Shown here piece by piece: positions 35,413-43,062 of a DNA stretch of 64,000 bases. The DNA lies in NCBI GenBank assembly GCA_934650095.1, contig CAKUFT010000004.1, positions 1 to 64,000 of the forward strand, in the 5' to 3' direction. The stretch comes from an uncultured Collinsella sp. Its GTDB lineage: Bacteria > Actinomycetota > Coriobacteriia > Coriobacteriales > Coriobacteriaceae. Numbering within the stretch: the first letter of the stretch is position 1; each line of letters starts with the position of its first letter. The translations under genes were made by a program, and so were the position numbers. Below the pieces are notes generated by a model. That model did no database searches. It was not told the DNA's origin and saw only the letters and a program-made list of their open reading frames with translations.

Positions 35413-35758
35413 GCAGAACTCCCCTTTAGCTAACTACAGTGTTTGCAGGGAGATGTTACCGCATCGTTTCGTTGACGTGTTCGAGACCGTCTCCATAATT
35501 GAGGATTTTTACGTCCGTGCAATTCGGCGAGCGGTTGCTTGTTCTCGGCAGGCGATGTTTTTGACACATATCGCTTCGCCGCCAACGATCGCGAAATTGG
35601 CACTCGAAAAATGTTGAAGTATTTTTTACCACCTGCTACCTGCGGTGATGCAAATCCGTCAAGCATTTGGTCAGCTTTTGGTCAAGTAGCGTCTGATACG
35701 GTCGGCATCGACAGCCAAAACCAATGGAAGTTTTGGCCCCAGAAGCAGGGAGGTTCCC
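35413..35758. promoter_or_regulatory. Divergent intergenic region with spaced TTTGGTCA direct repeats
   Basis: A 346-bp gap between the divergently transcribed dehydrogenase operon and the surface-protein operon. The only obvious signal is TTTGGTCA repeated at 35666-35673 and 35677-35684, an 11-bp period (one helical turn), operator-like. A TTGACA occurs at about 35555 without a good -10. No gene or RNA is seen here. Confidence 0.4.
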
Positions 35759-36055
35759 ATGGCATATTACTGGCCCCAGTACGGCGTCGCCATCGAAGTC
35801 GACGACGATCCCCATCTCCTGCCTTTCGAAGAAGAGGCATTCCCCGACACGACGGTCTACCACGTCACTACCGATGTGATCTGCGACCCCGAGTCGTTCT
35901 CGGCGCTCGCCCACCACATCGCACGCATCCACGACATCGAGCTCCCTCCCGACTTCGATGAGCTTGTCTACTCGCGCCGTCTGATGCTTCACATGCTCTT
36001 TGGAGCGGACCCGTCCACGTTCGCACGCGTCTACACCGCCAAGGACGCCGCATGA
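35759..36055 (+). CDS. Small hypothetical protein, first gene of surface-protein operon
   Basis: A 98-residue acidic protein starting MAYYWPQYGVAIEVDDDPHL, with no signal peptide or membrane segment, so it is cytoplasmic. The composition is rich in Asp, Glu and His; the central VYHVTTDVICDPES and C-terminal SRRLMLHMLFGADPSTF are not recognised. The start has GGGAGG 6 nt upstream. Its stop overlaps the next gene by ATGA, so it is co-translated with a membrane-anchored exported protein and may regulate or assist the operon. Confidence 0.7.
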   Translation: MAYYWPQYGVAIEVDDDPHLLPFEEEAFPDTTVYHVTTDVICDPESFSALAHHIARIHDIELPPDFDELVYSRRLMLHMLFGADPSTFARVYTAKDAA

Positions 36056-36561
36056 GCGCGAAGAAGTTGCCCCAACTCGCGAGTCAGAGGCATCGCAAGA
36101 AACTCATCGCTGTCTGTTTGGCTATCGTCTGTGCCCTCGTCGCCGTAGGCTTGTACGCCTGGCAGTCGCAGCCCGTACCCGAAGCGGGCGCCTCGGTCAC
36201 AACGACCGAGGGCAAATCGCGCCAAGAGATCCAAGATGAGCTCGACGCCATCGTCCGCGACAACATGATGACGATCTCGGTCGCGCCGGTCGCCCAGTTG
36301 CAGGAAGGCGGCAAGTTGCGCGTCAACGTGCAAAACGTCCAGGACAACAAGTTCCCCCAGCGATTCCGCGTCATTCAAAACGACGAGACCATTTATGAGT
36401 CCGGCATCGTCGAAACCGGCAAGACGGTCGAGACGTGTCCCGCCGGCGACATCGAGGAAGGCGAGGCGTATATCGAAATCCAGGCACTCGACACCAAGAC
36501 CCATGACAACCACGGCAATCCGACGCGCGTCAAGGTCCGGGTGGAACAGGCCGAGAACTAG
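36052..36561 (+). CDS. Membrane-anchored exported protein
   Basis: A 169-residue protein with a short basic cytoplasmic start (QRHRKK), one transmembrane segment (about 18-38, LIAVCLAIVCALVAVGLYAW) and an extracytoplasmic domain. The domain pattern VAPVAQLQEGGKLRVNVQNV, then DNKFPQRFRVIQNDETIYESG and EGEAYIEIQALD, resembles a family of single-pass surface proteins found in firmicute operons of exported proteins; this is pattern recall, not a search. It overlaps the upstream small gene by ATGA. It may be an assembly or accessory factor for the three secreted proteins encoded next. Confidence 0.7.
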   Translation: MSAKKLPQLASQRHRKKLIAVCLAIVCALVAVGLYAWQSQPVPEAGASVTTTEGKSRQEIQDELDAIVRDNMMTISVAPVAQLQEGGKLRVNVQNVQDNKFPQRFRVIQNDETIYESGIVETGKTVETCPAGDIEEGEAYIEIQALDTKTHDNHGNPTRVKVRVEQAEN

Positions 36562-36650
36562 CCCCTAACGCCCGCTGATCATTGCGCGCGGCCACCAACA
36601 CTCGTCCAATCATCGCGGGGACGGCCCGCGGCGAATAGAAAGGAACGACC

Positions 36651-37250
36651 ATGGACATCACCAGAAACATGAACGGAGCCAGAGCGCTCGTCGTGGGCGC
36701 AGGGCTCGCGCTCGCGCTCGCAGTGGGCGCCTCCCCGACGCCAGCCATGGCAGCCGGGCGCGTTGGAACCACGAAGGTAATGGTCAGAACCGAAATCGAC
36801 AACATCGAGTTCAAAGCACCGACGGTTATTCCCTTCGTCGCCCAAGCCGACGGCACGCTTCAGGGTCCCTCAGAAGATGCAACCACCATCGACAATCTTT
36901 CGGCCTACGGCATCCATGTCACCAACATGAAGATCGACGCCATGAACACCTGGACCATTGCCGCCGACGCAAAGACCGGAACTGCACAGAATTCCATTGA
37001 CTTTAAGGTCGGCCCCGAAGGCGCACTCCAGGACGCCAGCGCCGCAACGCAGGGAACAGGAATCGATCTTTCCAAGATCGCAACCTTTGATATGGGTTAT
37101 CAGGGTATTGCCGGCGGTTCGGACAAGATCAAGCTCAAGACGAGCGGAAATGTCGCCCGCGTCACGCGCGACATCTTCCATATAACCGGCGAAGGCGATC
37201 AAGTTGCAACGATCACCTGGACGGTCGAGCCCGGTGCGCACACGGCATAA
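36651..37250 (+). CDS. Secreted protein with N-terminal signal peptide
   Basis: A 199-residue protein with a clear Sec signal (residues about 10-34, GLALALAVGASPTPAMA, cleavage after AMA). The mature part of about 165 residues is rich in Thr, Ile and Asp in alternating strand-like pattern and ends GDQVATITWTVEPGAHTA, like small beta-sandwich surface subunits. There is no cysteine and no anchoring motif, so it would be released or held by partners. The start has AAAGGAACGACC. It overlaps the next gene. Not recognised as a named family. Confidence 0.72.
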   Translation: MDITRNMNGARALVVGAGLALALAVGASPTPAMAAGRVGTTKVMVRTEIDNIEFKAPTVIPFVAQADGTLQGPSEDATTIDNLSAYGIHVTNMKIDAMNTWTIAADAKTGTAQNSIDFKVGPEGALQDASAATQGTGIDLSKIATFDMGYQGIAGGSDKIKLKTSGNVARVTRDIFHITGEGDQVATITWTVEPGAHTA

Positions 37251-37491
37251 GGCGATCGCATCTGTCGCCATCGTCGGCATCTTGGCGCTCGCGCCGGCAG
37301 CAGCCTTTGCCCAACAAGAGCAGGCGCAGGCCGCCACGCAAGTGACCGTCGACCTCTCGGGGCTCGACCATGGCGACCGCCAGGAACCATTGGCGCAAAC
37401 GGGCGACGAAAAGCAGCTCTTGGCAGCAAGCGTCGCTGTGGCAGGCGCGGGGGCCGCCGGACTCGGCCTGCGCATCAAACGCAGCCAGTAG
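37234..37491 (+). CDS. Small cell-wall-anchored protein with LAQTG sortase-type signal
   Basis: An 85-residue protein. From GTG 37234 it begins MRTRHKAIASVAIVGILALA, a Sec signal ending AAAFA. The mature linker is only about 20 residues, then comes LAQTGD, a hydrophobic stretch (about 20 residues) and the basic tail RIKRSQ, the layout of an LPxTG-type sortase substrate with Ala in place of Pro. It overlaps the previous gene by 17 nt; a TTG ten codons earlier is less likely because it would precede the signal. The tiny mature length suggests a peptide displayed on, or tethering partners to, the wall. No sortase gene is in the window. Confidence 0.7.
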   Translation: MRTRHKAIASVAIVGILALAPAAAFAQQEQAQAATQVTVDLSGLDHGDRQEPLAQTGDEKQLLAASVAVAGAGAAGLGLRIKRSQ

Positions 37492-37533
37492 CCAGACACA
37501 GGCAGGCCACACATAATTTGGTAAGGAGACCCC

Positions 37534-38964
37534 ATGGCATCGAAGAACCTTTTGCCCGTCGTCGCACTCTGCGGCGCGCTCGCAACCGGAACGCCTGTCG
37601 CCGCTTGGGCGGCCCCCGTCATGGCGGACTCCTTGCCGGCAGTCCTAAGCCCCGCACCAGACCCGTCGAGCACCATCATGTGCAAGCGATTTTCGCTCAA
37701 GCAGGCCACGATCCTGACCTCGGGATGCCTTCGCCGGAATACGGACGCCTCGATAGTCGTGGATATCGAGCGCTCGAATAAGGAAAACGAATCCCAGGCA
37801 GGTTGTGCCGTCTGCACATGGCATTCGGTTGTGCTTGACGCAAATGACGATCCATGCGATTTGGAGCTGCGCATCGACATCGCTTCGATCGATGACTCGG
37901 CGAACGGAGCGAAGGTCGCCTTCGACAGCACGTTTTTCGAGAAAGGAGGCGGCATATGTCTGGGCTGCGCCGCCGCGAATGCAGACGATGCGCAGCCCAC
38001 CCTCTCATTCACCGCATCGTTGCGGCTGACCAAGGCCGGCACCGATGCCATCGCGGCGGGAGAAGCGTCCCTGCTGTTCTACGCCGTCAGCACCAAAGAC
38101 ACAGACATTCATTTCGAGAAGTCAGCCGGGGCACTCAGCCTTACGCGAGGGACGAAAGCAGGCCCCATTGAGATTGATGTCCACGCGCTAGGCAGGCAAT
38201 GCATTCTCGCCGACCCGGCGCTTCTCGAAATGGAGTGGAACGGATCCGGGGCCGTCGGGATTGTCCCCTCCGCGCTTGGAGCCAAGACACTTCCCTCAAA
38301 CGAAGGACCCAGCAACGCAACCATAAAAGAAGAGGGCGCAGACAAAGAAGCGGGTGCGGGGGACACGCCATCGCTGGCAAACAGCGTCCCAGCTTCTTTC
38401 GAAGCACCGGACGAAACCGTTGCCGATCCAAACGATTCCGAGCTTGCGGACAGCCTAGGGCTTGCTGGTCCTCAAGAAGTCGATGAGGGCAACTGCTGCG
38501 TGCTTGCCGCGCTCGACCACACAGAGACTATCGACGCCGCGAACATCGAAGTTGCCGCCGCCAATCAGCCCGTCCGTAAGTCGGCCATCATCGCATTTCC
38601 CGAGTCCGTCGAGGTCGTCTTTTTGCCATCGGGCGAGGTTGTGGCCCCGACACTGCTCACCTTGCTGGGTGCTAAGAATACTCGAAACGAAATTAAAAAG
38701 ATCACGGTTGTCGACCCTGCAACTACCGCCAAGCTGCGTCTATACGCCGTTGCCCCAGACGGAAGCAAGACCCTGGAATTCGATGGCGACACGCTCCTGG
38801 CCTGGCGGCGTCTGGACATTATGCAAGACGTCTCGTATCAGATCGAACTCGAGGGGTTTGATCGAGCCCGCGATGCCAATATCATCGCCGCGGCTATTGA
38901 ATCCCCACAGCGACTTATGACGCTGCGCTTTGACTACTATCCCTATGTCCCGACAACTACCTGA
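37534..38964 (+). CDS. Large secreted cysteine-containing protein
   Basis: A 476-residue exported protein with a Sec signal (residues about 1-28, LCGALATGTPVAAWAA). The mature part has several cysteines (SSTIMCKRF, TSGCLRR, GCAVCTW, GICLGCAAAN) that could form disulfides, then an acidic Ser/Pro-poor linker (about 250-320), then a C-terminal beta-rich domain from about 340 that ends with TLRFDYYPYVPTTT. No anchoring motif is visible. The start has AAGGAG with a 5-nt spacer. It is the last gene of the five-gene exported-protein operon. Not recognised as any family. Confidence 0.72.
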   Translation: MASKNLLPVVALCGALATGTPVAAWAAPVMADSLPAVLSPAPDPSSTIMCKRFSLKQATILTSGCLRRNTDASIVVDIERSNKENESQAGCAVCTWHSVVLDANDDPCDLELRIDIASIDDSANGAKVAFDSTFFEKGGGICLGCAAANADDAQPTLSFTASLRLTKAGTDAIAAGEASLLFYAVSTKDTDIHFEKSAGALSLTRGTKAGPIEIDVHALGRQCILADPALLEMEWNGSGAVGIVPSALGAKTLPSNEGPSNATIKEEGADKEAGAGDTPSLANSVPASFEAPDETVADPNDSELADSLGLAGPQEVDEGNCCVLAALDHTETIDAANIEVAAANQPVRKSAIIAFPESVEVVFLPSGEVVAPTLLTLLGAKNTRNEIKKITVVDPATTAKLRLYAVAPDGSKTLEFDGDTLLAWRRLDIMQDVSYQIELEGFDRARDANIIAAAIESPQRLMTLRFDYYPYVPTTT

Positions 38965-38987
38965 GGCTTAAATGCTGCGCGTCGTTT

Positions 38988-39013
38988 CTAATACCACTTA
39001 TATAACGTATTAG
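38988..39013 (+). promoter_or_regulatory. Inverted repeat CTAATAC-N12-GTATTAG upstream of DUF554 gene
   Basis: CTAATAC (38988-38994) and GTATTAG (39007-39013) are perfect complements around an AT-rich 12-nt centre. It lies 70 nt before the DUF554 start and 24 nt after the previous stop, so it could be an operator or a weak terminator. Confidence 0.35.
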
Positions 39014-39082
39014 ATGAGTCGCGATGTGCCTCGCATTCCGTTCTGCTACGATTGCCACGTTGGCATCAATACGGGAGGGCTC

Positions 39083-39799
39083 ATGCCGGGCTTGGGAACA
39101 ATCATCAACGTTGTGCTTTTGATTGCGGGCGGTCTTTTGGGATTAGCGGGCGGTCGCTTTATCACACCGCGCATCCAAGACACGCTCATGAAAGCATCGG
39201 GGCTGTGCGTCCTGTTTATCGGCTTGGGCGGCACCATGCAAAAGATGCTCGTCATCGACGGCGACGTCCTGTCGACCACCGGCACCACCATGTTGATCGT
39301 CTCATTCGCGCTCGGCTCGCTTATCGGCGAGGCCATCAACCTGGAGGCCGCCATCGAAAACCTCGGCGAATGGCTCAAACGCAAAACCGGGAGCGAGGGA
39401 GACAACGAGTTCACCAACGCCTTTGTCTCGGCATCGCTCACCGTGTGCATCGGCGCGATGGCCATCGTGGGATCGATTCAGGACGGTCTGCTCGGCGATT
39501 GGTCTACGCTCGCCCTGAAGGGTGCACTGGACTGCATCATCGTCTGCACCATGACAGCCTCGCTCGGACGCGGCTGTATCTTCTCGGCCCTGCCCGTTGC
39601 CGTGTTCCAGGGAACGATCACGCTGTTTGCCGGCGCGCTCTCCCCCATCATGACCACCGCAGCCCTCGACAGCCTCTCACTCGTGGGGTCCATGCTCATC
39701 TTCTGCGTCGGCGTCAACCTTATCCGACCTCAGACCTTCCGCACGGCCAACATGCTCCCCGCCGTCGTCATAGCCGTCATCTACGCCCTCCTGTTCTAA
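39083..39799 (+). CDS. DUF554 family membrane protein
   Basis: A 238-residue polytopic protein with about seven hydrophobic segments. MPGLGTIINVVLLIAGGLLGLAGG, then DTLMKASGLCVLFIGLGGTMQKM, GSLIGEAINLE and CIGAMAIVGSIQDGL match the DUF554 (YdfK/YqgA) family of putative small transporters or channels. ATG 39083 has GGGAGGG upstream; an earlier in-frame start has none. The role in the cell is unknown. It is a single gene between the surface operon and the TerB module. Confidence 0.85.
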   Translation: MPGLGTIINVVLLIAGGLLGLAGGRFITPRIQDTLMKASGLCVLFIGLGGTMQKMLVIDGDVLSTTGTTMLIVSFALGSLIGEAINLEAAIENLGEWLKRKTGSEGDNEFTNAFVSASLTVCIGAMAIVGSIQDGLLGDWSTLALKGALDCIIVCTMTASLGRGCIFSALPVAVFQGTITLFAGALSPIMTTAALDSLSLVGSMLIFCVGVNLIRPQTFRTANMLPAVVIAVIYALLF

Positions 39800-39841
39800 G
39801 TCTATCTACATAGCGGCATCTCGAACATCTGTTTGATGCTG

Positions 39842-39850
39842 TGCTATGAT
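39842..39850 (+). promoter_or_regulatory. Extended -10 promoter of the TerB-ATPase-helicase module
   Basis: TGCTATGAT (39842-39850) is an extended -10 element (TG-N-TATGAT). A weak -35 (CGAACA) lies about 17 nt upstream. Transcription would start near 39857, about 32 nt before the GTG start of the TerB gene. Confidence 0.5.
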
Positions 39851-39888
39851 ATGAGGTCACCGACACCGTATAGGGAGAGGAGAGGGCG

Positions 39889-41649
39889 GTGGCCGACCAG
39901 GACGTCAAGATGCTCATCGAGCGCATTATGGCCGAGGCCCGGACCCATCAGTCCGCCCGCTTCTCAAACAAAATCTATGCTGACGAGCCGATTCTCAAGA
40001 CCGGCCGTCAGATGCAGAACTTCCTCCCCGACCAGTACCGCAAGATGCGCGAGATATCGCGCTGGCAGGATGATCCCAAGGGCGGCGCGGGGCGTTGGCT
40101 ATCGGAAGCGGAGCTCTTTTACCGTCAGGGCCTGCTGATGGCCGACTTCGAGGACGATTGCCCCTACAACGGCACCTTTAAGTCGTACTTTCCTACCTAC
40201 AACGCCATGAGCGACCGGCAGCTGCGTGGCTACTTTACCTGGCGCGCCCAAGTGCGTCGCGGCAACATCGAGGAGACATCGACCTCGTTTGCTTTTCTGT
40301 ATCTTTACGAATTGATCTGCGGCATTGGCGTCGACGACCCGCTCGATGGCTTTGACAAGATCAAGGCCTTTTGGGATGCCTATCGCGCCTTTGAGCCCGG
40401 TATCGACCGGTTCGCGCGCGTGTGGCTGCAGGATTACGCCGTGTTCCACGGGCTCGATCCCAAGCTGCTTCACGACTCTAAAACCGTTGCATTCGACAAC
40501 GCCCTCATCGAGCTGCGCCGTGCAGCGCGAGACCTTGTACCTGCGTCAGCGCCGTCGGCCCAAGCTCCCAAGCGTCGAAAAGCCTCCGAGCCCACGCTCC
40601 CCCTTCCACCCGATGAGGCTCGCGAGGAGCGACTCATGGCCGCCATCAATGCGCTCTCCACGTACAACCTGAATAACTCACGGCTCGACCGTTCCCACCA
40701 TCGCGACCTTCGCCACGTGGCATGCGCCGTATATGTCCGCATGGCGCGCTACTATGACACGCATCGAAAGACCGGCATCGTAGCGAGCTTGTTTGGGGAG
40801 GAGACGGCCATGCCCTACACCATGTTTGCCTCGGCCGTGTTCTTTGCGCCCGAGCGCCACGAGGACTGCGAATACCGTCTGGACCCCATCCATATCTACC
40901 GTTGCCAAAACGGCTTTTGGGAGTGCATGCGCATCCACGGCAGCAGGCAGAAGAGCAGCAAGCTCGGCGAGATGATGCGCGCCTGCGATCAGCGCTTGCG
41001 CCTGGCGCTAGATCCCGCCCATCCCCTTAAGGAAGAAAAGGTCCCCAAATATCTGGCCAAGATCATCGACGATGAGATCGTGGCATGGCTTTCGTGGGAT
41101 GCCGCGCACCAGCCCGTCAAGATCGATATCGACCTGAGCCAGCTGGGACACATCCGAAGTGCCGCCGCACAGACGCGCGAGGCGCTTTTGATCGACGAGG
41201 AACGCGAGGACGACGCGCTTGAGGATGCCGAGGCGGCAGGCCCTGGGAAGCCAGAAGCCAGACCCATGACCGAGGCGATTGTCGAGCCGGTCGCGGCGCC
41301 CATGGAACAGGACGAGGATGACGAGCCGACCATCTCCACCGAGCAATTTGGCGTCGTAGCCCCCCTCCTCGTACCAGCACCAACACCCGTGACGGCCGCG
41401 CCCGCCGACATCACGTCCGTACTCGCCCCCGCCGCAGAAGATTATCTTCGCGCGCTGCTCGAGCAAAACGCGGCGCAGGCGGCATCGGCGGTGGAGAAGT
41501 CGGAGCAGAGCGAAGATATGCTCGTCGACAGCATCAACGAGACCCTCTTTGACCTGGTGGGCGACACTGTTATTGAATTTGGCGCGGCAGGGCCGCAGAT
41601 TATCGAGGACTACGAAGCAGACGTGAGAGGATACCTAGACCATGAGTGA
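39889..41649 (+). CDS. TerB_N/TerB_C domain protein
   Basis: A 586-residue protein. The TerB_N domain (about 40-215) is recognised by FLPDQYRKMREISRWQ, FEDDCPYNG, SDRQLRGYFTWRAQVRRG and SFAFLYLYELICGIGVDDP. A central helical part (about 240-420) follows, then an acidic linker, and a C-terminal TerB_C domain with VDSINETLFDLVGDTVIEF and IIEDYEADVRGYL. These families were linked by comparative genomics to stress and DNA-processing modules rather than tellurite resistance as such. The start is GTG with GGAGAGG upstream. It overlaps the following ATPase gene by 8 nt, so the two are coupled. Probable role: scaffold or sensor for the ATPase/helicase pair. Confidence 0.82.
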   Translation: MADQDVKMLIERIMAEARTHQSARFSNKIYADEPILKTGRQMQNFLPDQYRKMREISRWQDDPKGGAGRWLSEAELFYRQGLLMADFEDDCPYNGTFKSYFPTYNAMSDRQLRGYFTWRAQVRRGNIEETSTSFAFLYLYELICGIGVDDPLDGFDKIKAFWDAYRAFEPGIDRFARVWLQDYAVFHGLDPKLLHDSKTVAFDNALIELRRAARDLVPASAPSAQAPKRRKASEPTLPLPPDEAREERLMAAINALSTYNLNNSRLDRSHHRDLRHVACAVYVRMARYYDTHRKTGIVASLFGEETAMPYTMFASAVFFAPERHEDCEYRLDPIHIYRCQNGFWECMRIHGSRQKSSKLGEMMRACDQRLRLALDPAHPLKEEKVPKYLAKIIDDEIVAWLSWDAAHQPVKIDIDLSQLGHIRSAAAQTREALLIDEEREDDALEDAEAAGPGKPEARPMTEAIVEPVAAPMEQDEDDEPTISTEQFGVVAPLLVPAPTPVTAAPADITSVLAPAAEDYLRALLEQNAAQAASAVEKSEQSEDMLVDSINETLFDLVGDTVIEFGAAGPQIIEDYEADVRGYLDHE

Positions 41650-42946
41650 TACCGCATCCGCAGCGCCCCGCGTGCCCAAGCGCGTCGCCGCCGTCATTCT
41701 CAACTCGCTCAAGGGCGGCGTCGTCCCGCGCATCGGCCTTCCCTACATTACCGTGGGGCGCGAGGTCGAGATTCGTGCCCTGCTCACCGACCTCAGCCTT
41801 ATCGCCGACGGCGGCGCGAGCTTCCGCTTTTTGGTCGGTCGCTACGGCGCCGGCAAGAGCTTTTTGCTCCAAACCATCCGCACACACGCCATGGGTGAGG
41901 GCTTCGTCGTCGCCGATGCCGACCTATCCCCTGAGCGCCGCCTGCAGGGTGGCCAGGGCCAGGGTCTGGCCACCTATCGCGAGCTCATCCGCAACATATC
42001 GACCAAAACGCGCCCCGAGGGCGGCGCGCTCAATCTTATCCTGGATCGCTGGGTCGCCTCGTGTGCCGACGCCGACGAGTCGGCCATCAATGCCCAGCTT
42101 GCCCCGCTCGAAGAAATGGTTCACGGCTTTGACTTCACCCGTATGCTCCATCGCTATCGTACGGCCGTCGCAGAGGGCGACGAAGAGAGCATGAGCCGCG
42201 TGACCAAATGGATTCGCGGCGAGTACCGCACCAAGAGCGAGGCGCGCGCCGAGCTGGGCTCCTCGACCATCATCAGCGACGACGACTGGTACGACTACGT
42301 CAAGCTCATCGCACGCTTTTTGGTCTGCAGCGGCTACAAGGGCATGCTGGTGCTCATCGACGAACTTGTAAACCTGTACAAGATTCCCAACGCCATCACG
42401 CGCCAGTACAACTACGAGAAGATCCTGACCATGTACAACGACACGCTGCAAGGCAAGGCGCAGTACTTGGGCATGATTATGGGCGGCACTCCAACCTCTA
42501 TCGAGGACCGTCGACGCGGCGTGTTTTCCTATGAAGCCCTGCGCAGCCGTCTCGCCCAGGGCCGTTTTGCGCGCGAGGACCTCAAGGACATGCTTGCGCC
42601 CATCATCCGCCTGCAGCCGCTCACCTATGAGGAGTTGCTGGTGCTCATCGAAAAACTCATGCAGATCCATGCCGGCTACTTTGGCTGGACGCCCACGCTT
42701 GCCGAAAACGACTTGGTGGACTTTCTCAAGATTGAGTTCGGCCGCGTGGGAGCCGATACGCACTTGACGCCGCGTGAGGTTATCCGTGACTTTATCGAGC
42801 TGCTCGATATCCTGTGTCAGAACCCCGATGCAAATGTGGCCGAGCTGCTGCAAAGCGTCGGCGGCGACGCGCTGGCGCCGGCAGCCGCAACAGGCGACAC
42901 CGGCACCGCGGGCGGCGACTGCAACTTCGCCGAGTTCACCATCTAA
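41642..42946 (+). CDS. BrxD-like (DUF2791) P-loop ATPase
   Basis: A 434-residue AAA-like ATPase. ILNSLKGGVVPRIGLPYITVGREVEI leads into Walker A GRYGAGKS (66-73); Walker B MLVLIDEL is at about 236-243, preceded by FLVCSGYKG. The segments QYNYEKILTMYNDTLQGKAQYLGMIMGGTP and FSYEALRSRL are typical of the BREX-type ATP-binding protein BrxD/DUF2791. Such ATPases act with Lhr-like helicases. The gene overlaps TerB by 8 nt and precedes a helicase gene by 116 bp. No BREX methylase (PglX), PglZ or BrxC is present, so it is not a classic BREX locus. Confidence 0.85.
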   Translation: MSDTASAAPRVPKRVAAVILNSLKGGVVPRIGLPYITVGREVEIRALLTDLSLIADGGASFRFLVGRYGAGKSFLLQTIRTHAMGEGFVVADADLSPERRLQGGQGQGLATYRELIRNISTKTRPEGGALNLILDRWVASCADADESAINAQLAPLEEMVHGFDFTRMLHRYRTAVAEGDEESMSRVTKWIRGEYRTKSEARAELGSSTIISDDDWYDYVKLIARFLVCSGYKGMLVLIDELVNLYKIPNAITRQYNYEKILTMYNDTLQGKAQYLGMIMGGTPTSIEDRRRGVFSYEALRSRLAQGRFAREDLKDMLAPIIRLQPLTYEELLVLIEKLMQIHAGYFGWTPTLAENDLVDFLKIEFGRVGADTHLTPREVIRDFIELLDILCQNPDANVAELLQSVGGDALAPAAATGDTGTAGGDCNFAEFTI

Positions 42947-43062
42947 CCTACCAAAAAGGAACAGGTTTATTTTGGCAGGTTTTATCTGGGCAAACGTTGA
43001 AGCAGTAATGCAGCAAGCCGTTGCCAGCCGCGTTGAGAGATTCGTTGTTGAAAGGAGGACCC

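Noticed and set aside
39889-41649. Tellurite resistance operon
   Set aside because: TerB_N/TerB_C alone do not give tellurite resistance and no terA, terC, terD or terE genes are present.
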